A DNA stretch of 64,000 nt. Source: Legionella spiritensis. Lineage in GTDB: Bacteria > Pseudomonadota > Gammaproteobacteria > Legionellales > Legionellaceae. Where the stretch lies: assembly GCF_900186965.1 (NCBI RefSeq), contig NZ_LT906457.1, positions 3,064,501 through 3,128,500 on the forward strand, given 5' to 3'. The notes below the pieces were generated by a model. That model was not told the DNA's origin and did not search any database. It was given only the letters and a program-made list of their open reading frames with translations. This document shows, in pieces, positions 29,102-38,647 of the stretch; the stretch's first letter is position 1, and each line of letters begins with the position of its first letter. The translations under genes and the position numbers were made by a program.

Positions 29102-29257
29102 GTCCTCAACCTGTTCTTGTACTTATATAAGTATCTTAGCTCAATTTAAGCCATCGATCCCAGCCGGTGAGACGCGAAAAATAGCAAAAATAAAGTAAAT
29201 ACGTCAATAAATCCCGGGATTTGTCGTTTTATCAACCGCCTTGCGCGCCCGATGGAA

Positions 29258-29482
29258 CTATCCGGTCAGATAACGATAAAAAACCGGCGGCTCCCCGGTC
29301 CGGCATTTAAAACAGCGGCTTTTACATGCGCCTTTCTGCTCACAGACCCGGATCCTTCCCTTGCGCAACCAGATCTCCAGCATGGGCTGCAACGCCTGGT
29401 TGTCCAGGTGAAACTCCCGGGCAAGCTGCTGGCTACTGGCTATTTTTTGCTGGCGGATAAAATCAAGAATTTGCAATAACAC
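29258..29482 (-). CDS. feoC: FeoC-like regulator of ferrous iron transport
   Basis: A 74-residue small winged-helix protein of the feo operon. Seen: [24 protein letters not shown], a helix-turn-helix, and a Cys-rich wing (CEQKGACKSRCFKC, four cysteines) as in FeoC proteins that bind an iron-sulfur cluster. I choose the GTG at 29482 because GGGAGG lies five bases upstream and the length then matches E. coli FeoC (78). A longer reading to 29557 would lie almost fully inside feoB. It overlaps the feoB 3' end by 20 bases, so translation is coupled. Confidence 0.8.
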   Translation of the reverse strand: MLLQILDFIRQQKIASSQQLAREFHLDNQALQPMLEIWLRKGRIRVCEQKGACKSRCFKCRTGEPPVFYRYLTG

Positions 29483-31718
29483 GCGTGCCTCCCAATCGTA
29501 ACCCTCGATATCGTAGCAAGCCGATAAAGAACAGAATCCCTGCCAACGCGCCTCCAATCCAGGCTGCGGATTGTTGCGGATGGAGCGAAAAGGTGGCCGC
29601 TTGATAAAAAATCACCGCCGCAACGTAGGCGATAATGAAAGACCAGATCACGGAAAACCACATCAGGCTCCGATTGGCTTCCTGACGAATGGCAGCCATG
29701 GTCGAGACGCAGGGAATATATAATAAAATAAACAACAGGTAGGCAAACGCACCGGCCTGGCCGTCAAAACGCCGCGCCATCATACCGTAAACCGACTGGG
29801 ATAGTTCGCTGTCCGGCGCGCTGGCCATGACAGGATTAAACAAGGCGCTGCCTAACGCGGCAAGGTTTTGCGGAACGGACCATACCGCCTGCGCCAGCGA
29901 TCCAAGGAAATCAAAATGCGCCCCCTGCATTTGCCCTATCTGGCCTAACTGCGCGTAAAGGGAATTCAGGGAACCGACAACCACTTCTTTCGCCAGCATC
30001 CCGGTTAACAACCCCACGGTTGCCGGCCAGTTGTCCTGATGCAATCCCATGGGGGAAAACACCGGCGTCAACCATTGACCCAATAGTGAAAGCACCGAGT
30101 TGGCACTGGCTTCATCACTGCTTAATCCACCATCAATGGTCAAGGCATTCAATCCACCGAGAATAATGCAAACCGGTATAATCAGACGACCTGCCCGGAC
30201 GATAAAATAACGCAACCGCAACCCCATTTCCCGCCACAAGCGTTTAAAGGACGGCTTATGGTAAGCCGGAAGCTCGAGAATTAACGGCGAAGATTCGCCC
30301 TGGAGCGTGGTTTTACGAAGAATAAATCCCGTGAAAACCGCCATCAAAATACCAATCAGATACAAGGCAAACACCACATTCTGCCCGCCGGTCGGAAAAA
30401 ATGCGGCCACAAAAACCGCATAAATAGCCAATCTGGCACTGCAGGACATGAAGGGACTCATCAATACCGTCAACAATCGATCACGCTCGGAATCCAGGGT
30501 TCTGGCTGCCATAATCGCCGGTACGTTGCAACCAAACCCTACAATCATCGGCACAAAGGATTTGCCGGGCAAGCCCATGGCCCGCATGACCTTGTCCACC
30601 ACAAAAGCCGCCCTGGCCATATAACCGGAGGCTTCCAGCAGCGATAAAAAGAAAAACATGCCGGCCATAACCGGAATAAAAGTCAGTGTCGTATTAATGC
30701 CCTTGCCAATGCCATTGGCAATCAACGCTATTGACCATTGGGGAGCATGCCATTGCTGCAACAGCCAGGCACTGCCTTGCACAAAAATCGTATCGGTGGA
30801 AATATCAAAAAAATCCTGGAATGCCCCGCCGATATTAATGGCAAACAGGAACATCATATACATCATTCCGAAAAAAATGGGTAACGCCCAGAAGCGGTGC
30901 AGTACCACCCGATCTATTTTTGCGGTGACATGCTCACTGGCATCACTACGCCTTGTCTGGGTTACTGAAACAATCCGGTGTATTTCCCGGTAACGGGCAT
31001 CCGCCAACAACACATCCATATCCTCGTCTGCATCATGAAGCAAGGCCGTAACGTCGACATCCAAAGCATCAGGAAGCGAGGTATCACCTTCCAGTACGCG
31101 CCATGCGTAATATTGCGCGATTCGCTCACAGAGCTGGCCGTCGCCCATCAATGTCCGGCTGAGTGCCGTAAACACCGATACCGCGGACGATGGCAGATTA
31201 AGGGCCAGAGGTTCTGTCGCATGCGACAGGTTACAGATAGCCTGTCGTAACGCGTCGAGTCCTATTTTTTTATGGGCCTGCAAGGGTAAAACCGAACAAT
31301 TTAACTGGCTGGACAAAGCCGCCATATCAATAGTTATACCCCTCTGTTCGGCAATATCCATCATATTCAACGCGACAATCACCGGTTTACCGAGTTCCAG
31401 TAATTGACTGGTTAAATACAAATGCCGCTCCAGATGACAGGCGTCAATCACATTGACTATCACATCCACATCCAGAGCCACAATCGCCCTTGCGGCAATA
31501 AGTTCGTCCTGACTACCGCTGCCGGATGAAAAGGACAGGGAATACACACCGGGTAAATCCGTGACATCGACCACGTCCTGATCCAGCAAAAATTGACCTG
31601 TTTTTTTGGCGACCGTCACACCGGGCCAATTACCAACCCGCTGATTATCACCGGTCAGCGCATTAAAGAGCGTGGTTTTACCACAATTGGGATTTCCTGC
31701 CAGCAAAACACGTGTCAT
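29463..31718 (-). CDS. feoB: Ferrous iron transport protein B
   Basis: A 751-residue inner-membrane Fe(II) permease with a cytosolic G-protein domain. Seen: G1 [14 protein letters not shown] at residues 8-21, G3 DLPGVYSL, G4 NMMD, then a GDI-like helical region up to about 260 and a membrane part with the two Gate motifs ([14 protein letters not shown] and related) and core helices. Its ATG overlaps the feoA stop by four bases (ATGA). Complete; E. coli FeoB has 773 residues. Regulation by Fur is suggested by the box upstream of feoA. Confidence 0.96.
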   Translation of the reverse strand: MTRVLLAGNPNCGKTTLFNALTGDNQRVGNWPGVTVAKKTGQFLLDQDVVDVTDLPGVYSLSFSSGSGSQDELIAARAIVALDVDVIVNVIDACHLERHLYLTSQLLELGKPVIVALNMMDIAEQRGITIDMAALSSQLNCSVLPLQAHKKIGLDALRQAICNLSHATEPLALNLPSSAVSVFTALSRTLMGDGQLCERIAQYYAWRVLEGDTSLPDALDVDVTALLHDADEDMDVLLADARYREIHRIVSVTQTRRSDASEHVTAKIDRVVLHRFWALPIFFGMMYMMFLFAINIGGAFQDFFDISTDTIFVQGSAWLLQQWHAPQWSIALIANGIGKGINTTLTFIPVMAGMFFFLSLLEASGYMARAAFVVDKVMRAMGLPGKSFVPMIVGFGCNVPAIMAARTLDSERDRLLTVLMSPFMSCSARLAIYAVFVAAFFPTGGQNVVFALYLIGILMAVFTGFILRKTTLQGESSPLILELPAYHKPSFKRLWREMGLRLRYFIVRAGRLIIPVCIILGGLNALTIDGGLSSDEASANSVLSLLGQWLTPVFSPMGLHQDNWPATVGLLTGMLAKEVVVGSLNSLYAQLGQIGQMQGAHFDFLGSLAQAVWSVPQNLAALGSALFNPVMASAPDSELSQSVYGMMARRFDGQAGAFAYLLFILLYIPCVSTMAAIRQEANRSLMWFSVIWSFIIAYVAAVIFYQAATFSLHPQQSAAWIGGALAGILFFIGLLRYRGLRLGGTRVIANS

Positions 31719-31942
31719 ACCAGCTCCCAGTCAAGATGAATAGCCTCTTCTTTACGCAGCGTCAGGGAAGTACCGCGAACTTCAACCTGAACAGGACAAC
31801 CTAAAGGAGCCATTCTCACCACGGACACTTCCGTACCGCGAGTTACCCCCAGGGAAAGCAGGCGACGCCGGTATTGCGGTTGGGTGTCTCCGAAGTCAAC
31901 CAGACGCACTCTATCCCCTTTATTCAACTCATTCAGACGCAT
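31715..31942 (-). CDS. feoA: Ferrous iron transport protein A
   Basis: A 75-residue cytosolic SH3-like protein needed for FeoB function. Seen: [46 protein letters not shown], the family core, then [28 protein letters not shown] precedes the ATG at 31942. First gene of feoABC. Confidence 0.94.
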   Translation of the reverse strand: MRLNELNKGDRVRLVDFGDTQPQYRRRLLSLGVTRGTEVSVVRMAPLGCPVQVEVRGTSLTLRKEEAIHLDWELV

Positions 31943-31991
31943 TATTTCCTCAAACAGGCCAAGAATTGTTTAATTTTAGCATAAATCGAAT

Positions 31992-32006
31992 CGATAATCA
32001 TTCTCA
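31992..32006. promoter_or_regulatory. Fur-type box upstream of feoA
   Basis: Read on the minus strand the 15 bases are TGAGAATGATTATCG, matching the 7-1-7 Fur consensus TGATAATNATTATCA at all but two of the fixed positions. It is 50 bases upstream of the feoA start. Iron repression of feoABC by Fur is known in many gammaproteobacteria. Confidence 0.75.
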
Positions 32007-32024
32007 TTCCAGGATGACAAAAAA

Positions 32025-33122
32025 TCATTTCAGCGGAAATTCAGGCATGGTTTGCACAGCCCGGCGAGGATGACGCCGCAGATAGTCTTCCGACTGCATT
32101 TCCTGTAAACGACTTAACGTGCGTTTAAACGATTGGCTCATCTCCCCGCCGCCATATAACTCCGGCAAAGAAACCGCCGCTGAAAGGATCAATCGGATAC
32201 CGCGATCATACATGACGTCAATAAAATGAATAAGTAAAATAACCCTGGCCGTGTCACGTTCGCCCAGAACCGGAATATCACTGACAAACACCGTATCAAA
32301 GCGATCGGCTATTTCCAGATAATCCAGTTGACTGCGCGGCAAATTGCATAAGACATTAAAATCAAACCAGATAGCCCGCTCCCCGCATTGTACATAGGGA
32401 ATTTTCCGATTTTGAACCGTCAGAGAGCCCTGTAATTCCGGCTGCGGTACAAGTTGTGCAAACTGTCCGGCAAACCGGGCACGAGTCGTCTCATTCAAAG
32501 GAAATAAAAAGGTCTCCAGATCCGGAGTTCGTCCCAGTCTGTAATCCCGCTTGTTATGCAGGCTCATTACGTCACAACGGGATTTTATCAAGGCGATAGC
32601 CGGTAAAAAACGGGCGCGGTGTATGCCGTTGAGATACAGGTCGTCAGGACAGATATTGGACGTGGCGACCAGCGTGATGCCATGGGCAAACAGCGCCTTT
32701 AGTAATTCGGCGAGCATCATCGCGTGAGCGACATCATGAACAAGAAATTCGTCAAAACAAAGTAACCGGGTCGTTTTGGTGAGTCCGCGGGCAATAACCT
32801 GCACAGGATCCTTATGGCCCTGCAAGCGACGCAATTGCGCATCAATTTGCTGCATGAAATGATGAAAATGAAACCGGATTTTCTGACGTACGCCTACATG
32901 CTCAAAAAACAAATCCATTAGAAAGGTTTTTCCGACCCCAACCGGCCCATAAAGGTAAATACCCTGAACCGCTTGCGGACGCCGCCAGATAAATCGTGAT
33001 TTACAGGACTTCACCAGGCTGGCGGCCAGATTATCCATGGTTGTGATAACTGGACGCTGCAAGACGTCATCCTCAATGTCACCCCTGGTAATTGCCGCCT
33101 CATAAGCCGCCATAATGCTCAT
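32025..33122 (-). CDS. zapE: Cell division ATPase ZapE (AFG1-like)
   Basis: A 365-residue AAA-type ATPase of the AFG1 family; in E. coli ZapE acts at the Z-ring. Seen: Walker A GIYLYGPVGVGKTFLMDLFFEH near residues 52-73, FHHFMQQIDAQL, Walker B RLLCFDEFLVHDVAHAMML, TLVATSNICPDDLYLNGIHRARFLPAI and FDVLCNLPRS-type strand. Length matches E. coli (375). Starts two bases after the stop of the hydrolase gene, so the two form an operon. Confidence 0.92.
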   Translation of the reverse strand: MSIMAAYEAAITRGDIEDDVLQRPVITTMDNLAASLVKSCKSRFIWRRPQAVQGIYLYGPVGVGKTFLMDLFFEHVGVRQKIRFHFHHFMQQIDAQLRRLQGHKDPVQVIARGLTKTTRLLCFDEFLVHDVAHAMMLAELLKALFAHGITLVATSNICPDDLYLNGIHRARFLPAIALIKSRCDVMSLHNKRDYRLGRTPDLETFLFPLNETTRARFAGQFAQLVPQPELQGSLTVQNRKIPYVQCGERAIWFDFNVLCNLPRSQLDYLEIADRFDTVFVSDIPVLGERDTARVILLIHFIDVMYDRGIRLILSAAVSLPELYGGGEMSQSFKRTLSRLQEMQSEDYLRRHPRRAVQTMPEFPLK

Positions 33123-33124
33123 AG

Positions 33125-33775
33125 TCAGGATACTCGTTCCGTAATGATTTTAATCAGCTCCGCTCTCAATTCCAGCAATCGCCCATGAAAAAAATGTCCG
33201 GTATCCGCAAAACGAGTCACCGGCAAAGACACCTCCGTTGCAAAATCCAGGACCGATTGCGCCGGAACCACCTCGTCGCTATCGCCTTGCAGGATATGCC
33301 AATGCTTAGGCGCCGGTTTAAACGCCTGATAATCATAAAGGTGGACAGGGGGGGCTACCGAAATCAACATATCATGAGGGTGTTGCGCGGCGGTACGATA
33401 GGTCACATAAGAACCGAATGAAAATCCGGCGTACAGAAAACGGCTGTCGGGAAATTCCTGTTCCCACAAACGGCTCAACAGCAGCATATCCTCACTCTCA
33501 CCCAAACCGTTGTCGTATTGCCCTTCGGAGCGGCCGACACCGCGAAAATTAAAGCGCAAGCTGGGTATGCCTGCCTCACGGAAAGCGCGCGCCATGGTCG
33601 TGACCACTTTATTCGTCATACTGCCGCCCTGCAGGGAATTTGGGTGCCCTAATACCGCAATGTAATCCCGGTTTAAGTTGGAAGGAACCGTCAAAACCCC
33701 CTCCAGTTGACCGGCTTGCCCGGGAAACACAAAAGGGTGTTCACCCGTGATGCTTAACGGCTCCGTAAATAACAT
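33125..33775 (-). CDS. Alpha/beta hydrolase
   Basis: A 216-residue cytosolic hydrolase. The ATG at 33775 has AGAGG five bases upstream and is preferred to the ATG at 33790. Seen: LGHPNSLQGGSMTNKVV (oxyanion region), LRFNFRGVGRSEGQYD, the nucleophile elbow AGFSFGSYV (Ser), LQGDSDEVVP (Asp) and DTGHFFHGRL (His), the full triad of the small KANL3/Tex30-like or YfhR-like group. Substrate unknown. Upstream partner of zapE. Confidence 0.85.
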   Translation of the reverse strand: MLFTEPLSITGEHPFVFPGQAGQLEGVLTVPSNLNRDYIAVLGHPNSLQGGSMTNKVVTTMARAFREAGIPSLRFNFRGVGRSEGQYDNGLGESEDMLLLSRLWEQEFPDSRFLYAGFSFGSYVTYRTAAQHPHDMLISVAPPVHLYDYQAFKPAPKHWHILQGDSDEVVPAQSVLDFATEVSLPVTRFADTGHFFHGRLLELRAELIKIITERVS

Positions 33776-34027
33776 GAATACCTCTTTCATTGAATGGAGT
33801 TGCCAAAAAACGCTCGTTCAATACCTTAAGTATGGTACTTTTCAACTATAATCGTTTGACTGCGAATAAAAATCCGGTCTCGATGCGTTCCCGACCGCGA
33901 TATAAAAATCGTGCTGGAGCCACAACATGCCAGACGTTGTCCGACTGTGCAAGAATATACACCCGGTTCTAATTATTTTGAAGCCGGCAACATCATCGAA
34001 TTGAATACACCGGATGTAAAAAAATGC

Positions 34028-35014
34028 TCAATCAAAAGAATAACTGTGTCTGGCTGAGCCATAACCATTTTCTTCATTGGCGCGCTCAATGGCTTCACGA
34101 ATTTCTTTCTGGCCCAGCAACTGACGATAATGCCCGTTTTGCATAAATAACTCATCACCATCAACCCGGAGCATCTCCAGTACCGTAGTAGCTGATGAAT
34201 ATTTGCTCGATGGAGTATCAGACCGATCGCCGTGACCATAACGCTCATAATATTGCGCCAATGTCATGGCAAAAGGATTTTCTCCGCCCAGTCTTGCCTG
34301 AAAAAACTCTGCCGTTTGCTCAATGACCGTCTTAAGTTCACGCTGACGCTGGCTTGCGGTCATGATTTTGCCTTCCAGGTAAAGCCGCTCAAGAAATTTC
34401 ATTTGCGTCATGAATATTGTCTGAAATTCCTCGACCACATCGTGTGTTGGTTCAATATACAAGGGATTAGCTATTGTTTGCCCGTTTTGAATCAATGTCA
34501 CTTCCTTGATGGCAGAAACAGGCAATACAGTTAATGCGTGCTCGAACTCAGGAATTTTTGTAAAAAAGCCGGTACCGGTTTGTTTGACTGTAGCATCCAC
34601 ATCAATTAACTGTTTTTGTACCAAACGTGGATTAAGGAGCAGGATAGCATTACGTGAAGACCACGATTTTGCCAGCTTTAAAGCACTCTCATGTCTGGAT
34701 GTTGTACCGATTAATCGCGTACTTCCCTGATGATGAATCACATCCCGGGACATAACCGTACCCTGTATCCCAGCCATGCGAAAGTAAAGAAGCTCAAGAA
34801 AATTGAAATGTAACTTGGCAGGCCGGTTTATCTGCGAGGAAATACAGACATTATCAACCCGATATAATTTTTCTACCTGCGGTGAGGATGCCACTCTCGG
34901 CCCATGAGACCAATGAGACATTGCTCGATGATTCGAAAAAAAACGGGCCCCGCTTACGGACGAAGACGTTTTGCTGGTTTGAATAAGAGTACGAATGGAT
35001 TGTAACGATAACAT
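34028..35014 (-). CDS. Candidate ADP-ribosyltransferase, possible Dot/Icm effector
   Basis: A 328-residue protein without signal peptide. Residues 50-185 follow the order of pertussis-toxin-like ADP-ribosyltransferases: YRVDN (Arg52), STRLIGTTSRHESALKLA (Thr-Thr-Ser at 104-106 in place of STS), IPEFEHAL (Glu156-x-Glu158) followed by LPVSAIKEVTLIQNG, which matches the EYLAHRRIPPENIRRV-type ending of the fold. Residues 190-328 are helical. The C-terminus has an E-rich block (QKEIREAIERANEEN) 13 residues from the end, followed by small and polar residues (GYGSARHSYSFD), as in many Dot/Icm signals. The identification rests on motifs read by eye; the fold is inference. AGGGTG lies nine bases before the ATG. 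Stands alone between a hydrolase operon and panB. Confidence 0.65.
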   Translation of the reverse strand: MLSLQSIRTLIQTSKTSSSVSGARFFSNHRAMSHWSHGPRVASSPQVEKLYRVDNVCISSQINRPAKLHFNFLELLYFRMAGIQGTVMSRDVIHHQGSTRLIGTTSRHESALKLAKSWSSRNAILLLNPRLVQKQLIDVDATVKQTGTGFFTKIPEFEHALTVLPVSAIKEVTLIQNGQTIANPLYIEPTHDVVEEFQTIFMTQMKFLERLYLEGKIMTASQRQRELKTVIEQTAEFFQARLGGENPFAMTLAQYYERYGHGDRSDTPSSKYSSATTVLEMLRVDGDELFMQNGHYRQLLGQKEIREAIERANEENGYGSARHSYSFD

Positions 35015-35286
35015 GATGAGAGCACCCTATAAAAATTAATCGTTCATTGCTTTTGCAATACAATATTGAGACATTATTGCACATAAAGATTAAAGGAATA
35101 TTAGGTTGCACCCTCAGGACAACTACGGCTAATTTCTGAAACCCTGCCACAAACCGACTTACTTCTTGCAATTTGTCCTGCGTTCATTAAGATAAGAAAA
35201 GCGTCTACCGGCAGGAAACCAGGCACTTCCCGTAACCGGCGGCGACACGCTCTGTTATTAATAATATTTTTCGGAGGACTTGATCC
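35015..35286. promoter_or_regulatory. Divergent intergenic region, effector candidate / panB
   Basis: 272 bases up to the panB leader ORF. It should carry the promoters of the effector candidate (minus) and of panB (plus); the plus-strand sequence shortly before the leader is AT-rich (GTTATTAATAATATTTTT, 35254-35271). No clear hexamer pair stands out. Confidence 0.35.
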
Positions 35287-35346
35287 ATGAGACAGGTACC
35301 TGTATTACGGCACACAACCTTGCGGATAATCGGAGGGTTGGCATGA
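35287..35346 (+). CDS. 19-codon leader ORF coupled to panB
   Basis: ATG at 35287 with GGAGG nine bases upstream reads MRQVPVLRHTTLRIIGGLA and ends in TGA at 35344-35346, overlapping the panB ATG (ATGA). The panB ribosome binding site GGAGGG lies inside this ORF. Both signals look functional, so a translated leader that couples to panB is plausible. The peptide has no run of one amino acid, so a classic attenuator is not suggested. Confidence 0.4.
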   Translation: MRQVPVLRHTTLRIIGGLA

Positions 35347-36131
35347 AAATAGCGGATTTCAAGAGAAAAAAGCGGTTGCATGAAAAAATTACCATGCTAA
35401 CTTGCTACGATTACCCTTGTGCAAAAATCGTTGCGGAATCCGATCTGGATTGCGTTCTGGTTGGCGATTCCGTTGCCATGGCCGTTCATGGTTATGACAC
35501 GACCATTATGGCGACCATGGACATGATGATCCTGCACACCCAGGCCGTTGCCCGCGGGCTCACTCAGCAATTTTTAGTCACTGATCTGCCGTTTCTCTGC
35601 CATCGGGCATCCCAGGCGGACACCATCGATAATGTCAGACGACTCATGCAGGCAGGGGCTCACGCCGTTAAAATAGAGGGCGGCGACAGCGACACCTGTC
35701 AAACCATTGCTTTTCTGGTCAACGCCGGCATTCCTGTTATTGGCCATATCGGATTAACGCCACAGTCCGTACATCAGTTGGGCGGCTATAAAATTCAGGG
35801 CAAGGATGAAACGCAAGCCACCGGTTTGCAACAACAGGCCAAACGTCTGGAAGACGCGGGTTGCACGGCACTGGTCATTGAGTGCGTGCCTGCGACACTC
35901 GCGGCCGACATCACCTGCTCCCTGACCATCCCGACCATTGGCATCGGGGCCGGCCCTGACACGGATGGCCAGGTATTGGTCTGGCATGACATGCTGGGTT
36001 TGCAAAGCGAATTCAAGCCCAGATTTTTAAAACAATACGCACAGGGTAAAAACGTGCTGCTTGGCGCCATCAACGACTACGTAAAACAGGTAAGGCAAGT
36101 TCAGTTTCCAACAGAAGACCACGTATTCTAG
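35343..36131 (+). CDS. panB: 3-methyl-2-oxobutanoate hydroxymethyltransferase
   Basis: A 262-residue enzyme that makes ketopantoate from 2-oxoisovalerate and methylene-tetrahydrofolate, first step of pantothenate synthesis. Seen: MLTCYDYPCAKIVAESDLDCVLVGDSVAM, VTDLPFLCHRAS, GAHAVKIEGGD, IPVIGHIGLTPQSVHQLGGYKIQGK, LVIECVPATLA, the IPTIGIGAGPDTDGQVLVWHDMLG ending. The start at 35343 has GGAGGG six bases upstream and gives the family length (E. coli 264). panC follows after 222 bases that hold a repeat hairpin. Confidence 0.95.
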   Translation: MKIADFKRKKRLHEKITMLTCYDYPCAKIVAESDLDCVLVGDSVAMAVHGYDTTIMATMDMMILHTQAVARGLTQQFLVTDLPFLCHRASQADTIDNVRRLMQAGAHAVKIEGGDSDTCQTIAFLVNAGIPVIGHIGLTPQSVHQLGGYKIQGKDETQATGLQQQAKRLEDAGCTALVIECVPATLAADITCSLTIPTIGIGAGPDTDGQVLVWHDMLGLQSEFKPRFLKQYAQGKNVLLGAINDYVKQVRQVQFPTEDHVF

Positions 36132-36210
36132 TTTGATTCAGGAAGCCTCAGGTGAATACCTCTTCCATTTCGTTTTGACAGGTTTGGTTGTACAGAATGC
36201 TTGACATGTT

Positions 36211-36293
36211 GTCATCCCCGCGAAGGCGGGGAACCATAATGAATCAAACTTAAAGCCAAATCAAGGATGGTTTCCCGCCTTCACGGGAAGGAC
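36211..36293. repeat. REP/MITE-like hairpin, family 2, copy 2
   Basis: Arms at 36211-36237 (GTCATCCCCGCGAAGGCGGG then GAACCAT) and 36267-36293 (ATGGTTTCCCGCCTTCACGG then GAAGGAC) pair with a few mismatches. It matches the hairpin at 16671-16752. It lies between panB and panC and could separate their transcripts. Confidence 0.75.
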
Positions 36294-36353
36294 AGCAGAC
36301 TATCAAAACAAAATGGATACGGTAGTAAAGTAAATTTTTCAGAAGAATAAACC

Positions 36354-37145
36354 ATGCGCATTTTTCAAAATATCAATGAGTGGCAGATAGTTCGTCATTC
36401 ACTGCCTGCTGACGTAACCCTGGGATTTGTCCCCACCATGGGTAACTTGCATGCCGGTCATACGTCTTTGCTGGCCACAAGCATTCGTGACAATACCCGT
36501 ACCGCGGCCAGTATTTTTATCAATCCGACCCAGTTCAACCGTCCGGATGATTTCACCCATTATCCACGTACATTAGATGATGATTTGCATCTGCTCGAAA
36601 AAACAGGCACGGATTATTGCCTGCTGCCTCGGGAGCAGGATATCTACCAGGATGGTTATCGCTATCAGGTGCATGAAAACGAACTGACCCGGATCATGGA
36701 GGGCCAACATCGTCCCGGACATTTTACCGGTGTTTTGACCATTGTTTTAAAACTGCTTAATCTGACAAGACCTCACCAGGCTTATTTTGGCGAAAAAGAT
36801 TATCAGCAATACCTGCTTATTCGTGACATGGCCGCCGCCTTCTTCCTGCCCACCAGTATCAAAGCCTGTCCAACCATACGTGAAGCCAGCGGTCTGGCTT
36901 ATAGTTCCCGCAACAACCGATTAAACCACGCGCAACGGACAAGAGCGGAATCGTTCGCCCGGTTGTTCCATCAACCGCATAAATCCTGCGAGGATCTGCT
37001 TGCGGAATTACAGGCGGCCGGAATCATGGTCGAATACCTGACGGAACAGAACGGCAGGCGGTTTGTAGCGGTCATGATCGACGAGATCCGTCTGATTGAT
37101 AATTATGCCCTCATCGAATCGACGCCTCATCATTCCGTACCCTGA
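36354..37145 (+). CDS. panC: Pantothenate synthetase
   Basis: A 263-residue ATP-dependent ligase joining pantoate and beta-alanine. Seen: [16 protein letters not shown] (HIGH-type motif), [59 protein letters not shown], and [11 protein letters not shown] (KMSKS-like loop). About 20 residues shorter than E. coli PanC (283), mostly in the C-terminal dimer part. Its 3' end overlaps the convergent carboxylase gene by 16 bases. Confidence 0.94.
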   Translation: MRIFQNINEWQIVRHSLPADVTLGFVPTMGNLHAGHTSLLATSIRDNTRTAASIFINPTQFNRPDDFTHYPRTLDDDLHLLEKTGTDYCLLPREQDIYQDGYRYQVHENELTRIMEGQHRPGHFTGVLTIVLKLLNLTRPHQAYFGEKDYQQYLLIRDMAAAFFLPTSIKACPTIREASGLAYSSRNNRLNHAQRTRAESFARLFHQPHKSCEDLLAELQAAGIMVEYLTEQNGRRFVAVMIDEIRLIDNYALIESTPHHSVP

Positions 37146-38554
37146 GCAAGCATGGTCAGAGCGGCGGCAATCACCGCCGCTTTGTGTTGCGGCAACGATT
37201 TATTGGAATAATGCAACCATTCCGGATGCTCGTCAACCAGATTGGTCGTCCAGTAACCTTGCTGAAATTCTTCCGATTTCAGCATCTCCAGATAATAGGG
37301 TATCGTTGTTTTTACCCCGAACAAACGCATTTCATCGAGAGCACGGCGGGCACGGCGTATGGTGGCGGGCCAATCCAGCCCCCATACCGTTAATTTCGCA
37401 CAAAGCGAGTCATAATCCGGCGGAATGGAGTACCCGGTATAAATCGCACTGTCCATGCGAACCCCCGGGCCTCCCGGGGCATAATAGCGAGTAATACGTC
37501 CATAACTGGGCAGGAAATCATTTTGCGGATCCTCGGCGTTGATACGAAACTCAATCGCATAGCCCCGACGCATGATTTGGTCTTGCCGCATTGACAGCGA
37601 CTCACCGGACGCGATTCTGATTTGTTCCTGAACCAAATCGATGCCGGTTATTTGTTCCGTCACCGGATGCTCAACCTGCAGACGGGTATTCATTTCCAGA
37701 AAATAGGCCCGGTTGTTCTCATCGACCATGAATTCGACGGTTCCCGCATTGGTATAGCCCACGGTAGTCGCCGCTTTCACAGCGTAATCGTAAAGCGCTT
37801 TCCGGATTTCGTCATCGAGATGAACAGAAGGCGCAACTTCCACCAGTTTCTGATGGCGGCGTTGTACCGAGCAATCCCGCTCGAACAGATGCACAACATG
37901 GCCATGATGGTCAGCCAGGATCTGCACTTCAATATGACGAGGATTGACAATGACTTTTTCCATAAACACCTGGCCGTCTCCAAAAGCCTTGACCGCCTCG
38001 GACTGAACCCGGGCAAACTGGTGACGGATCTGCTCGGCATCCTGACATAGACGGATCCCTCGCCCCCCGCCGCCGAAAGTCGCCTTGAGCATGACCGGAT
38101 AGCCTAGTTTCCGTGCACAAGCTACGGCTTCGTCAATGGTCTTTAAACTCCCCTCACTACCGGGAATGACAGGAATACCGGCTTTTTTCATGGTTTCCCG
38201 GGCCGCAATTTTGGAGCCCATAGCCGCTATGACATCCGCGCGAGGTCCAATAAAAACCAGTCCGGCCTGCTCACAATCCCGCGCAAAAGCCGGATTTTCC
38301 GAAAGAAAACCATACCCCGGGTGTATTGCCTCACAGCCGGCGGCTTTGGCACACTCAATAATACGACGCCCGTTTAAATAAGTGTCCAGTGGTTTTTTAC
38401 TCAGGCAATGGGAATGGGACGCCCGTTTGACATGCAAGGCATAACGATCCGCTTCGCTATGTATGGTTACCGCAGCGATCCCCATTTCCTTGCAGGCTCG
38501 CACAATCCGCAAAGCGATTTCCCCACGGTTACTGACCAGAATTTTTTTAAACAT
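37130..38554 (-). CDS. Biotin carboxylase subunit (PycA/AccC type)
   Basis: A 474-residue ATP-grasp biotin carboxylase. Start at 38554 ([21 protein letters not shown]) has AGGG seven bases upstream; the extension to 38605 is not typical. Seen: [32 protein letters not shown], the [17 protein letters not shown] strand, [33 protein letters not shown] and [16 protein letters not shown]. There is no biotinyl-lysine domain; it ends after the BC domain with a 25-residue extension. E. coli AccC has 449 residues; this length is closer to two-subunit pyruvate carboxylases (PycA). No carboxyltransferase or BCCP gene is adjacent, so the partner is unknown. Confidence 0.88.
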   Translation of the reverse strand: MFKKILVSNRGEIALRIVRACKEMGIAAVTIHSEADRYALHVKRASHSHCLSKKPLDTYLNGRRIIECAKAAGCEAIHPGYGFLSENPAFARDCEQAGLVFIGPRADVIAAMGSKIAARETMKKAGIPVIPGSEGSLKTIDEAVACARKLGYPVMLKATFGGGGRGIRLCQDAEQIRHQFARVQSEAVKAFGDGQVFMEKVIVNPRHIEVQILADHHGHVVHLFERDCSVQRRHQKLVEVAPSVHLDDEIRKALYDYAVKAATTVGYTNAGTVEFMVDENNRAYFLEMNTRLQVEHPVTEQITGIDLVQEQIRIASGESLSMRQDQIMRRGYAIEFRINAEDPQNDFLPSYGRITRYYAPGGPGVRMDSAIYTGYSIPPDYDSLCAKLTVWGLDWPATIRRARRALDEMRLFGVKTTIPYYLEMLKSEEFQQGYWTTNLVDEHPEWLHYSNKSLPQHKAAVIAAALTMLAQGTE

Positions 38555-38647
38555 ACCGGATCCCTGCCATAAGGAATAAAACCGCTTTGGCAAACCACGA
38601 AACAACCTTGAAACACAACATAATACTCTCCGGTTTGAATCCCCGCA

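Noticed and set aside
29483-29557. Longer feoC starting at 29557
   Set aside because: It would lie inside feoB for 95 bases and lacks a ribosome binding site; the GTG at 29482 has GGGAGG at ideal spacing.
37130-37145. Frameshift or fusion between panC and the carboxylase gene
   Set aside because: The genes are convergent and both reading frames end with normal family C-termini; it is a simple 3' overlap.
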